17,605 nucleotides of DNA. Origin: CAYFHQ01 sp964342805. Lineage in GTDB: Bacteria > Bacillota > Clostridia > Peptostreptococcales > Acidaminobacteraceae. Where the stretch lies: assembly GCA_964342805.1 (NCBI GenBank), contig CAYFHQ010000080.1, positions 1 through 17,605 of the forward strand. Direction: 5' to 3'. Below, piece by piece: positions 7,928 to 14,877 of the stretch (positions within the stretch are counted from its first letter, which is position 1; every line of letters begins with the position of its first letter). A model generated the notes under the pieces. That model saw nothing but the letters and a program-made list of their open reading frames with translations. It did not search any database and was not told the DNA's origin. The position numbers were made by a program, and so were the translations under genes.

Positions 7928-8833
7928 TTACGCTTGTCTCAAGTCTTCAAGTAGCGCTTTCATATCTTCAGGTAGTGGTGCTTCCAGGTTCAGTTTGCCT
8001 TGGCCACGGACAGGTGCCATGGACATGCGGATGCAGTGCAGGGCCTGTCGGTTAATGCGAGAGTCAACCGACCCATAGAGTTCGTCCCCTACCAAGGGAT
8101 GGCCCACATGCTGGAAGTGGACACGGATTTGGTGGGTCCTTCCGGTCTCTAGTAGTACTTCCACTAGGGTTGCGTCTTCAAATCGCTCCACAACCTTGTA
8201 GTGGGTCACTGAAGGCTGCCCATCTGCAAAGACACTTCTAGCGATACCGTCTGGTGTCGCCAAGCCAATGGGCTCATTTATGGTTCCAGCGTCCTTTTCA
8301 AGTCGCCCCTTCACAACAGCATAGTAGATCTTTTCCACTTGGTTATTTTGCATTTGGTCTGATATCATTTGCTGGGCAAAACCATTTTTGGCGACCAGCA
8401 TTAGACCTGTTGTGTCCCGGTCCAGCCGGTTGATAAAACGGATTTTGAAGTCCATATCATTGTCTTTAAAGTACTTGGATAGACCATTGGCCAAGGTGCC
8501 GTAGGGGTGGTTTTTTGTTGGATGGACCACCAAGAAGGGCTGTTTATTGACTGCGATCATGTCCATGTCCTCAAAGGCAATGGCCACTGGAATATCTTCT
8601 GGTTCAAAGATATTTGGTTCCACCAGGAGTCTGAGGGCCAGTTGGTCTCCCTTTCGAACTCGGGCGTTGACAGACACTGCGTTGCCATTGAGAAGGATGT
8701 CCTTGCGTCGCTTGGCTGAACGGATGACTCTTCCGGAAGCTTTCATTCTTTTATAGAGGGCGTCCAGGATGGACATGCCTGCGTCTTCTTCTTTGACGGT
8801 ATAGATTAAGGTATGTGTATTCTCTTGCAACAT
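7928..8833 (-). CDS. RluA-family RNA pseudouridine synthase
   Basis: The 301-residue protein has an S4 RNA-binding domain (about 16-68) followed by the RluA catalytic domain. The signature NRLDRDTTGL is at 135-144 with catalytic Asp138. The usual His before RLD is Asn, a common variant in Firmicutes. VHPTKNHPYGTL (103-114) and GRTHQIRVHF (about 232-241) are the other family blocks. The enzyme isomerises uridine to pseudouridine in rRNA or tRNA. The exact target (RluD-, RluC- or YhcT/YlyB-like) cannot be told from sequence alone. The ATG at 8833 follows GGAGG by 6 bases. It lies 21 bases upstream of the ABC exporter and is probably the first gene of that transcript, although the functions look unrelated. 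Confidence 0.93.
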   Translation of the reverse strand: MLQENTHTLIYTVKEEDAGMSILDALYKRMKASGRVIRSAKRRKDILLNGNAVSVNARVRKGDQLALRLLVEPNIFEPEDIPVAIAFEDMDMIAVNKQPFLVVHPTKNHPYGTLANGLSKYFKDNDMDFKIRFINRLDRDTTGLMLVAKNGFAQQMISDQMQNNQVEKIYYAVVKGRLEKDAGTINEPIGLATPDGIARSVFADGQPSVTHYKVVERFEDATLVEVLLETGRTHQIRVHFQHVGHPLVGDELYGSVDSRINRQALHCIRMSMAPVRGQGKLNLEAPLPEDMKALLEDLRQA

Positions 8834-8886
8834 AAATGCCTCCAGTTATCTGATATGTACCCTATTTCGATTCCAGTATGCGAAAC

Positions 8887-8902
8887 CCCTGCCTTTGCAG
8901 GG
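8887..8902. other. Small perfect hairpin ahead of the pseudouridine synthase gene
   Basis: CCCTGC and GCAGGG pair perfectly around a CTTT loop, 54 bases before the ATG at 8833. There is no T run of terminator length on either strand. It would lie in or near the 5' leader of the minus-strand operon. I could not find a confident promoter in 8834-8967. Confidence 0.35.
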
Positions 8903-8967
8903 ACAAACTTGAGTCTAACTCTTTTATAGTTCTGCTATTGCCTATGACTCTTCCGTCCAATAAATAA

Positions 8968-8987
8968 AGCGAAGGTCTCCCTTCGCT
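8968..8987 (-). terminator. Terminator for the 196-residue protein gene
   Basis: An 8-bp perfect stem AGCGAAGG/CCTTCGCT with a four-base loop is followed on the minus strand by TTATTTATT. It lies about 70 bases after the stop at 9056. The T tract is interrupted, so the terminator may be moderate. Confidence 0.6.
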
Positions 8988-9055
8988 CACGTTCCTTGTG
9001 TATCATGATCTTTTCAAATGGTCTGATGGTGGCCGCTACCGCTAAGCGACTTGGC

Positions 9056-9646
9056 CTAGATGACATACTCCAAGACGATATAGGAGTCAGTGGTCGCTTC
9101 TCTCAGTAGGATGTACTTGGGAAAGGATTCCTCACAAATACGTATGAGTTCTCTCTTTTCCACCGCCTGTACACCAAAGTCTATGACATTGACAGACACG
9201 TGGTCCCAGCCCATTCGCTCAAGGGCTTCCACACTTTCCTTCTGAATCAGTTCCACAGGAACAGAGGCATAGACATTGCCATGGATGGTCTCATGCTGCT
9301 TCCAGAACTCGTTGTGCTGGTTGATGGCCCTGGCATGCATGAGTTGCTCCGTGCGCTCCTCAGCAAAGTGTTCCAAATAGTTGCCTTCATAAACATTTTC
9401 ACGCCGGGTTGGCTTGTATAAAAATGCAAGGGTGTTAATGGTTTCGTATTTTAAGTCCTCCACGGGCTCATTGGTCCCAGGAGCTTGTTTGTTATATTCA
9501 ACGCTATGATTGAAGTCAATTCGGATAAAACGACAGAGTTCTTCAATCTTGCGCATGTCTTCTTCAAAGCCTTCAGTATCCATTGCCACGATATGTTGTT
9601 CAAGTGTTTGTACCGTTAATTTAAGCTGGTCGACTTTTTCGCGCAT
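9056..9646 (-). CDS. Uncharacterised cytoplasmic protein, 196 residues
   Basis: I do not recognise this protein. It has no signal peptide or membrane segment. The first 40 or so residues are acidic and heptad-like (VDQLKLTVQTLEQHIVAM), suggesting a helical or coiled-coil start. The middle contains an aromatic and charged segment with several His (HFAEERTEQLMHARAINQHNEF, in pieces 93-114). The C-terminal 60 residues alternate strands and helices (VSVNVIDFG, YILLREAT, YIVLEYVI), suggesting a small alpha/beta domain. The gene is well supported as real: the ATG at 9646 follows GGGGAGGG by 4-5 bases, a good promoter lies at 9674-9703 and a terminator follows. It stands alone between fabI and the pseudouridine synthase, both on the same strand, so context gives no functional hint. 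Confidence 0.8.
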   Translation of the reverse strand: MREKVDQLKLTVQTLEQHIVAMDTEGFEEDMRKIEELCRFIRIDFNHSVEYNKQAPGTNEPVEDLKYETINTLAFLYKPTRRENVYEGNYLEHFAEERTEQLMHARAINQHNEFWKQHETIHGNVYASVPVELIQKESVEALERMGWDHVSVNVIDFGVQAVEKRELIRICEESFPKYILLREATTDSYIVLEYVI

Positions 9647-9673
9647 GGTACCCTCCCCAAAGTATTCAAAGCT

Positions 9674-9703
9674 ATTATAGCATGTTTGAACCGCAGTCGT
9701 CAG
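9674..9703 (-). promoter_or_regulatory. Sigma-A type promoter for the 196-residue protein gene
   Basis: On the minus strand CTGACG (9698-9703) is separated by 18 bases from a perfect TATAAT (9674-9679). Transcription would start near 9667, giving a leader of about 20 bases. The -10 sits in a short palindrome, GCTATTATAGC. Confidence 0.65.
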
Positions 9704-9713
9704 CGTTCCAAGT

Positions 9714-9741
9714 AAAAAACCGCCCAGAATTTGGGCGGTTT
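9714..9741 (-). terminator. fabI terminator
   Basis: A perfect 10-bp stem (9717-9726 with 9732-9741) has a five-base loop. On the minus strand it is followed by six T (9719-9714, partly in the stem). It lies 85 bases after the fabI stop and just upstream of the promoter for the next gene. Confidence 0.88.
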
Positions 9742-9825
9742 GAGACCGTAGACATAATTTCTACATCTTCATATCAAAATAAATAGGATAAAAACGATTG
9801 TCTAACATTGGGTTGTTTTGGACTT

Positions 9826-10602
9826 TTAGTAGCCCATAATGCTGTAGCCACAATCCACGTGCATGATCTCACCTGTCACGGCGGACCCTAGGTTACTGCA
9901 AAGGAATAGGGCTGCATTGCCAATTTCCTCTTGGTTGACCAGACGTCCCAGTGGCGCCCGCTGGATGAAGTGGTCTGCAATATCAGAGAAACCACCTACA
10001 CCCCGTGCAGCCAATGTCTTGATCGGGCCTGCAGAAATGGCATTCACACGAATGTTTTGCTCACCCAAGTCGTGGGCTAGGTAGCGTACGCTTGCGTCAA
10101 GAGACGCCTTAGCTACACCCATAACGTTGTAGTTCTTTACTACCTTTTCGCCGCCTAGGTAGGTCAGGGTAAGCACGTTGGAACCTGGCTTCATTAGAGG
10201 CTGGGCAGCCTTGGTACAGGCCACCAAAGAATACGCCGAAATATCGTGGGCCATGGCAAACCCTGCACGGGACGTGTCCATGTACATGCCTCTCAGCTCG
10301 TCCTTGTTTGCAAAAGCAATGGAGTGAACCAGGCTGTAGATATCGTCTGTATGTGTTGCAATTTCAGCAAATGCTTCTTGTATGCTTTCATCGTCAGTTA
10401 CGTTACATTCAATCATTGGGGCATTGGTAATGCCTTCTTCTTCCAATAATTTTTCTAAGCTCTTTAGGCTACGATCGCCATAGTATGTGAAAATCAGTTT
10501 TGCACCATGTTCATTCAAAGTTTTCGCGATGCCCCATGCGATGGACCACTTGTTGGCCACACCCATTACGACAACAGTGCGTTCAGTCATTAAGCCTGTC
10601 AT
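9826..10602 (-). CDS. fabI: Enoyl-[acyl-carrier-protein] reductase (NADH-type) FabI
   Basis: The 258-residue protein is a complete FabI, an atypical short-chain dehydrogenase that reduces trans-2-enoyl-ACP in the last step of each type II fatty-acid elongation cycle. The N-terminal Rossmann motif is GVANKWSIAWGIA (14-26). The active-site set Tyr148 (TYLG), Tyr158 and Lys165 (YNVMGVAK) corresponds to Tyr146, Tyr156 and Lys163 of E. coli FabI. NAISAGPIKTLAA (about 192-204) is the conserved loop near the triclosan-binding region. The first ATG (10602) is preferred over Met5 because AAGGAGG lies 10 bases upstream of it and 22 from Met5. The gene is not in a fab cluster. It stands alone with its own promoter and terminator, and a FapR-like palindrome overlaps its start site, indicating control with the rest of lipid synthesis. 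Confidence 0.96.
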   Translation of the reverse strand: MTGLMTERTVVVMGVANKWSIAWGIAKTLNEHGAKLIFTYYGDRSLKSLEKLLEEEGITNAPMIECNVTDDESIQEAFAEIATHTDDIYSLVHSIAFANKDELRGMYMDTSRAGFAMAHDISAYSLVACTKAAQPLMKPGSNVLTLTYLGGEKVVKNYNVMGVAKASLDASVRYLAHDLGEQNIRVNAISAGPIKTLAARGVGGFSDIADHFIQRAPLGRLVNQEEIGNAALFLCSNLGSAVTGEIMHVDCGYSIMGY

Positions 10603-10630
10603 TTGAAGAATGCCTCCTTGTTTTCAGGTG

Positions 10631-10647
10631 TTAGTACCTGATACTAA
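10631..10647. promoter_or_regulatory. FapR-like operator at the fabI promoter
   Basis: TTAGTACCTGATACTAA is an inverted repeat with arms TTAGTA and TACTAA around five bases. It matches the pattern recognised by FapR, the malonyl-CoA-responsive repressor of fatty-acid and phospholipid genes in Firmicutes. It touches the last base of the fabI -10 and covers the expected start site, as expected for repression by blocking RNA polymerase. No fapR gene is in the window. Confidence 0.75.
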
Positions 10648-10675
10648 TTATACTGTATCCTCTTGGGGAATGCAA
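10647..10675 (-). promoter_or_regulatory. fabI promoter
   Basis: On the minus strand TTGCAT (10670-10675) is followed after exactly 17 bases by a perfect TATAAT (10647-10652). The start would be near 10640, about 40 bases before the fabI ATG. Confidence 0.75.
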
Positions 10676-10683
10676 CGACTTCG

Positions 10684-10713
10684 GCATAATTCATTACAAA
10701 ATGGGCATATAGA
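10684..10713 (+). promoter_or_regulatory. Possible sporulation (sigma-E-like) promoter for the YtvI-type gene
   Basis: GCATAAT (10684-10690), a 15-base spacer and CATATAGA (10706-10713) resemble the sigma-E pattern (-35 KMATATT, -10 CATACA-T). The match is partial and about 100 bases from the ATG. No good sigma-A promoter was found for this gene. The sporulation link of the product is the main reason to list it. Confidence 0.25.
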
Positions 10714-10771
10714 TGATAAGAAAACCTTTAGATTCTTCACAGAATGTTCATCCATTTTCAACCAAGCTCGG

Positions 10772-10796
10772 CGTATACTAAAAGAAAGACGTATAC
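10772..10796. repeat. Two CGTATAC repeats 18 bases apart ahead of the YtvI-type gene
   Basis: CGTATAC occurs at 10772-10778 and 10790-10796. Each contains the palindrome GTATAC, and the spacing is close to two helical turns. It could be a dimeric operator or overlap a -10 element, but there is no independent support. Confidence 0.25.
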
Positions 10797-10813
10797 AAGA
10801 GAAGGGGTTCTCA

Positions 10814-11917
10814 ATGAATAATGTAGTCCTATCCAAAATATCCATCATCATATTGGCAGTGGTCGGCATACTGGGTCTATACATGGTTGCAGGCCAGTTA
10901 CTGGTTGTCCTTATGCCCTTTATCATGGGCCTTTTAATCTCTAAACTGATCAACCGGCCGGTGACTTTCCTCCATGAAAAAATTCGCATACCCCGGGGCC
11001 TGGGCACCTTGGCCACCCTCCTGGGTTTTCTCTGGATCGCAGGTCTTGGGATCTACCACTTGGTGACCTGGATTATCTCTCTTTTGGCAGGCTTGTCCGA
11101 CGAGATCCCCCTTTGGGCCTCCTCGATTGCTTCTTACTTCCAGCAAGTGACAAGCGCCCTTGAGTCCGGTCCTTTGAGCTTGTCTGGCGACCTGTCCAGC
11201 TACATATCTCAAGGACTCAATAGTCTGCTGGGCAAGTTGGGAGACATTACTCAGTTTACAGCCACCAAGCTCCTTGACTTGGTTTCTTCTGTACCTAACT
11301 TTCTATTTATCACTGTCATTATATTTGTTTCCGCCTTCTTTTTCACCAAGGATAGAGAAAAAATCCAAGCCTTCTTCCGTCCCTTTTTCAAGGGGGAGTG
11401 GACCCAGAATGAAAAGGTTCAAATCATCCGCAGTGACGTCCTGGGTGTTCTTTGGGGTTACCTCAAAGCCCAGTTGATCCTCATGAGTGTAACGTTCGTC
11501 TTATCGTCCATTGGCCTCATGCTGATTGGGGTGTCCTACCCCATCCCCATTGCCCTTGGGATCGCCATTGTAGACGCCCTCCCCATCCTGGGACCTGCCA
11601 CTGTCTATGTCCCCTGGGCAGCGTCGAAGTTGATCGTTGGCCAATACCCCGCAGCGGCTTCCTTGTTGGTTCTATACCTGGTTGTAACGCTGTCACGGCA
11701 AGCCTTGGAACCCAAAATTCTAAGTACGCAAATTGGTATTTACCCCTTGGTCACCCTACTTTCCATGTACATGGGTTTACGATTCATAGGCTTCCCTGGT
11801 ATTATTTTAGGTCCGGTAACAGTCATCATTGTCATGTCCTTGTTTAAGACAGGAATCATTCCTCCCCTCCATAGTTTCAGGGACAAAACCGTACCATCCA
11901 GTGACGAAACCCCTTAA
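10814..11917 (+). CDS. ytvI: YtvI-type sporulation integral membrane protein (AI-2E transporter/PerM family)
   Basis: The 367-residue protein has the AI-2E/PerM layout: two membrane segments at the N-terminus (about 8-30 and 33-45), one near 65-90, a soluble helical domain (95-160) and a cluster of C-terminal membrane segments. The blocks VDALPILGPATVYVPWA and EPKILSTQIGIYPLVTLLSM, followed by FPGIILGPV, closely fit the YtvI subgroup linked to sporulation in Bacillus and Clostridia. The biochemical role of the subgroup is not established. The start at 10814 is chosen because AAGGGG lies 6 bases upstream. Initiation at 10610 would add 68 residues with no membrane or family character and would overlap the fabI control region. 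It is transcribed divergently from fabI and ends in a terminator. Confidence 0.85.
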   Translation: MNNVVLSKISIIILAVVGILGLYMVAGQLLVVLMPFIMGLLISKLINRPVTFLHEKIRIPRGLGTLATLLGFLWIAGLGIYHLVTWIISLLAGLSDEIPLWASSIASYFQQVTSALESGPLSLSGDLSSYISQGLNSLLGKLGDITQFTATKLLDLVSSVPNFLFITVIIFVSAFFFTKDREKIQAFFRPFFKGEWTQNEKVQIIRSDVLGVLWGYLKAQLILMSVTFVLSSIGLMLIGVSYPIPIALGIAIVDALPILGPATVYVPWAASKLIVGQYPAAASLLVLYLVVTLSRQALEPKILSTQIGIYPLVTLLSMYMGLRFIGFPGIILGPVTVIIVMSLFKTGIIPPLHSFRDKTVPSSDETP

Positions 11918-11923
11918 TCATTC

Positions 11924-11956
11924 GCCCTTTTTCATTTTTTCTTGAAAAAGGGCTTT
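11924..11956 (+). terminator. Terminator of the YtvI-type gene
   Basis: A perfect 11-bp stem (11924-11934 with 11943-11953) has an eight-base T-rich loop and a short TTT tail. It begins 7 bases after the stop. The glnA promoter -35 starts immediately at its 3' edge. Confidence 0.78.
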
Positions 11957-11981
11957 ACATTTTCAGAGCCAATGATATAAT
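11954..11981 (+). promoter_or_regulatory. Promoter of the glutamine synthetase gene
   Basis: TTTACA (11954-11959) and a perfect TATAAT (11976-11981) are 16 bases apart. Transcription would begin near 11988, about 96 bases before the ATG, and run at once into the leader hairpin. Confidence 0.72.
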
Positions 11982-11995
11982 TTGACATCATAAGC

Positions 11996-12043
11996 AAAGC
12001 GCGAGTGCCAGGGACAACGGGGTCCCAGTGGTTCGCGCTTTTT
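11996..12043 (+). promoter_or_regulatory. Terminator-like leader hairpin (attenuator candidate) of the glutamine synthetase gene
   Basis: A 9-bp stem AAAGCGCGA/TCGCGCTTT (11996-12004 with 12033-12041) is followed by further T to 12043, which is intrinsic-terminator form. Nested inside, CCA/TGG and GGGAC/GTCCC (12011-12015 with 12022-12026) close a hexaloop AACGGG with A at position 1 and G at position 4. That is the loop rule for ANTAR-domain antiterminators, which in some Clostridia control nitrogen genes. The hairpin lies after the glnA promoter and before its ribosome binding site, so it is a leader element and not the end of the preceding gene. Confidence 0.55.
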
Positions 12044-12083
12044 GTCGTGTTTACAACAATCTTTAGACTGTAGGAGGTCTACC

Positions 12084-13976
12084 ATGATCCATTTTCTAAA
12101 GCCTGAGAGCCTTGAGCCCAGCCGACTATCTGAAATCCTAGACATGCACCCTGAAATCCAGTTTGTTTCCCTATTGGCCGTTGACCTGGGTAACAATCAC
12201 ACTGACGAAAAAATCCCTATTTCAGCCATGAAGGCTGACGTGGAAGGTTTTCTACAACAAGGCGTTCAAACCGATGGATCTTCTGTAAACTTGCCTATCA
12301 TCGCTGAAATCAACAATGCCAAGGTGGACTTGATCCCTGACCGGACAGTGAAATGGTATATCGACTACAACCCAAACAACATTGACGAGCAAACCGGCCT
12401 ACCCGTGGGTACCCTAATGATCCCAGCCTTCCTTGAACACGAAGGCAAGTACGTTGGGTCTAGAGCCGTACTCAGGGAAGCGGTTAGCCATTTTGACACG
12501 GAAATTATGGCCCTCCTTAAGGCCCACCCAGCGGCCTTAAAAGAAGTGGGCATTAACAGCATTGATGATATTGACCACGTGGAACTGACCACTGCCACCG
12601 AGCTGGAGTTCTGGGTAAAGACCCCAGACCACCGGACTGAAGTGGAAAAACTGTCTACTTCTCAAACCCTTAAAGAGCAGTACTGGAAGCGGACTGTGGG
12701 TCCAGTACGTACTGCCCTAGAACAGTCCCTGACCAACCTGGAACTCATGGGCCTTGAGTCCGAAATGGGCCACAAGGAAGTCGGGGGCGTCCCTTCACGA
12801 CTTAAGGGGACCAACAAGTGGACAGGTATCATGGAACAGCTGGAGATCGACTGGAAGTATGACACAGCCCTCCAGTCAACAGACCACGAACTGATTGCCA
12901 AGGATCTGATCAAGGACACTTTTGAGCAAAATGGCCTAGAAGTAACCTTTGCAGCCAAGCCCATTGAGGGGGTTGCAGGTTCCGGTGAGCACCACCACTT
13001 GGGTGCTGCCCTTAGACTCAAGAACGGAAAAACCGTCAACCTATATGCTCCCCTGAAAATGACAGACGACTACATGAACAAGTTTGGCTGGGGTGCCCTC
13101 ATGGGACTCTTAAAAAACTATTCTGTGATTAATCCCTTTGTGACCTGCACCAATGACGCCTTCAACCGCCTCAAGCCCGGTTTTGAAGCACCGGTTTGTA
13201 CAGTAGCCTCTGTAGGCCACTCCGTTGAGGTTCCTTCCCGAAATCGTACAGTCCTTTGTGGTCTGGTCCGGGACATGGGTAACCCCCTTGCAACTCGTTT
13301 TGAACTCCGTGCGCCAAACCCTAGTACCAACTCCTACCTGGCCATTGCAGCTTCTTATATGGCCATGCTAGACGGCATTCGGGCAGCTGTTGCCAGTGAC
13401 CTGTCTGCCTCTGACCTGGAAAAGGAGTTCAACAAGCCTTGGGGTGAGGACAAGTTCTATCTGGAAACGGACCGCATGTACCGGTCTGAAGAAGATGTAT
13501 TTGAAGACTATACCAGCGACCAGCGGGACCAGTATTTTGGTGCCCCTCCAGCAACGGTTTGGGAAAATCTAAAGAAACTTGTGGACAATGCCCCTAAACT
13601 TGCTGTCCTTGAGCCGGTCTTTAATAAACAGATTATTTCTTCTTACCATGCCACCATGCAGTCCATGTGGACCACGGAACTCTTGAGCCGAATTATCCCC
13701 GGCAACATGGATTTGGTACGTCGCCTCCACAAGCTCCACGGCATTGAGGACCTGACTGACTTGGACGTTGTCAACTGGGAGAAGATCAACACCCTTCGTT
13801 TCCAGCTGATGAAAGACAGCCTCAGCCAGAAGTCCCTCTTTACCCAAATCCGATCCGCTGTGGCTGAGGAGTCCTTCGAAAACGCTTCAAGCCTCCAGTT
13901 GGAAATGGCTACCCTGGTCAACCAGTTAACGGCCCTTTACCACGACTACAAGCAGAACCTCCTACGCTTTGAATAA
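12084..13976 (+). CDS. glnA: Glutamine synthetase, atypical large form (about 630 residues)
   Basis: The protein is 630 residues, longer than GSI (about 440-470) and shorter than typical GSIII (about 700 or more). It keeps a GS core that joins ammonia to glutamate using ATP: ATELEFWV (171-178) supplies metal-binding Glu, EVGGVPS (232-238) is the counterpart of the HHEVGPGQ block, GEHHHLGA (301-308) is the nucleotide/metal His block, NRLKPGFEAP (361-370) matches the glutamate-binding PGYEAP loop, RNRT (386-389) and ATRFELRAPNPSTNSYLA (403-420) end the core. About 190 residues after the core form a helical C-terminal extension. The ATG at 12084 follows AGGAGG by 6 bases. An earlier in-frame ATG at 12042 lies in the leader hairpin T tract and lacks a ribosome binding site. 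Glutamine synthesis is the likely role, though activity on another amine cannot be excluded. Confidence 0.88.
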   Translation: MIHFLKPESLEPSRLSEILDMHPEIQFVSLLAVDLGNNHTDEKIPISAMKADVEGFLQQGVQTDGSSVNLPIIAEINNAKVDLIPDRTVKWYIDYNPNNIDEQTGLPVGTLMIPAFLEHEGKYVGSRAVLREAVSHFDTEIMALLKAHPAALKEVGINSIDDIDHVELTTATELEFWVKTPDHRTEVEKLSTSQTLKEQYWKRTVGPVRTALEQSLTNLELMGLESEMGHKEVGGVPSRLKGTNKWTGIMEQLEIDWKYDTALQSTDHELIAKDLIKDTFEQNGLEVTFAAKPIEGVAGSGEHHHLGAALRLKNGKTVNLYAPLKMTDDYMNKFGWGALMGLLKNYSVINPFVTCTNDAFNRLKPGFEAPVCTVASVGHSVEVPSRNRTVLCGLVRDMGNPLATRFELRAPNPSTNSYLAIAASYMAMLDGIRAAVASDLSASDLEKEFNKPWGEDKFYLETDRMYRSEEDVFEDYTSDQRDQYFGAPPATVWENLKKLVDNAPKLAVLEPVFNKQIISSYHATMQSMWTTELLSRIIPGNMDLVRRLHKLHGIEDLTDLDVVNWEKINTLRFQLMKDSLSQKSLFTQIRSAVAEESFENASSLQLEMATLVNQLTALYHDYKQNLLRFE

Positions 13977-14019
13977 ATACACCTTCAGAGGATCATCTAC
14001 ATTACCCGATCCATTGTAA

Positions 14020-14069
14020 AAGGAGCATTTGAGACCTACCTTCACAGGTCTCAATGCTCCTTCTTTTTT
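14020..14069 (+). terminator. Terminator between convergent glutamine synthetase and patatin-like genes
   Basis: A 17-bp stem with one bulged T (14020-14037 with 14046-14062) and an eight-base loop is followed by CTTTTTT on the plus strand. On the minus strand the same stem is followed by TTTT, so it can stop the patatin-like gene too, whose stop is 26 bases away. Confidence 0.88.
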
Positions 14070-14088
14070 CTTGTTACCTATTATCTAG

Positions 14089-14877
14089 TTACCTCTGCCG
14101 GGATAAGGCAAGCACCTCATGGGCCCGCTTATAGCCTGCCTCATACTGCAGGCTACAAAAGACCTTTTCAAAACGCAGGGTGTCCATGGGTTCAAAGGGT
14201 ACCACAGGGTCAATGACGGTGATTTGGTCTGACCTGTACACGTCTTGAATAAAATCAGGCACTTGATAATTGACCTGGAAGGGAATCAGGATTAAGTGGT
14301 CCACCTGGTGGTCCACAAAGGGTTCCAGAAAGTGATTATTCACAATCCCACCGTCCAGGGACATGCCTTCATACTCCCCCCTGACCACTTGTTCATGGAA
14401 TTCCTCAAAGAGTCGCCTGCTATCAAACGTTTCCAAGGTGGAGGGACTGAGGTCCATTCCCTTTGGTTTGGGCAGCAAGGCGGAGTAGCCAATTCGCCTT
14501 AACTGGTCTCGTTTTCTAAGGGGGCCAATATCCTCAAAAACCTCTTCAACCTTGCCTTGGCGTACAGTCACATAGTTGACAAAAAACTTGGTGGTAGGTC
14601 CACTTTGGACTGGGATTTCCCTGAGTCGGTCCAGGAGTTTGTCATTTTCAATTACATTGCTCTCCACCCGGATATAGGACAGGGAAGACTCGTCGATATC
14701 CGTCCACATAAGGGCCAGCTGGTCAAATCGGTCCGCATAGACATAATAGCCATTTACTGCCCCGATGGAGGTCCCTGCGATCACGTCAAAGGTAAAACCC
14801 GCTTCGTGGAGGGCTACCAGGGCACCGGCTTGAAAGGCTCCCTTGGCACCACCACCTTGGAGGTAGACACCAGTCAT
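14089..14877 (-). CDS. Patatin-like phospholipase family protein
   Basis: The 262-residue protein has the complete patatin catalytic layout. The oxyanion-hole GGGAKG is at 8-13, the nucleophile elbow GTSIG at 35-39 with Ser37, and the dyad Asp175 in DGG at 175-177. There is no signal peptide, so it is probably a cytoplasmic or membrane-peripheral lipid acyl hydrolase, acting on phospholipids or lysophospholipids (family knowledge). The substrate is not determined. The ATG at 14877 overlaps the TGA of the upstream AlkX-like gene as ATGA and has AGGAGG 6 bases ahead, so the two genes form one transcript. If the FapR-like site in the leader is real, membrane-lipid status would control this enzyme. 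Confidence 0.92.
   Translation of the reverse strand: MTGVYLQGGGAKGAFQAGALVALHEAGFTFDVIAGTSIGAVNGYYVYADRFDQLALMWTDIDESSLSYIRVESNVIENDKLLDRLREIPVQSGPTTKFFVNYVTVRQGKVEEVFEDIGPLRKRDQLRRIGYSALLPKPKGMDLSPSTLETFDSRRLFEEFHEQVVRGEYEGMSLDGGIVNNHFLEPFVDHQVDHLILIPFQVNYQVPDFIQDVYRSDQITVIDPVVPFEPMDTLRFEKVFCSLQYEAGYKRAHEVLALSRQR

Noticed and set aside
10610..10813. N-terminal extension of the YtvI-type gene from an ATG at 10610
   Set aside because: It has no ribosome binding site, overlaps the fabI operator and promoter, and adds residues without family character. AAGGGG points to 10814.
12042..12083. Glutamine synthetase start at 12042
   Set aside because: That ATG-like start lies in the T tract of the leader hairpin. 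AGGAGG is correctly spaced only for 12084.
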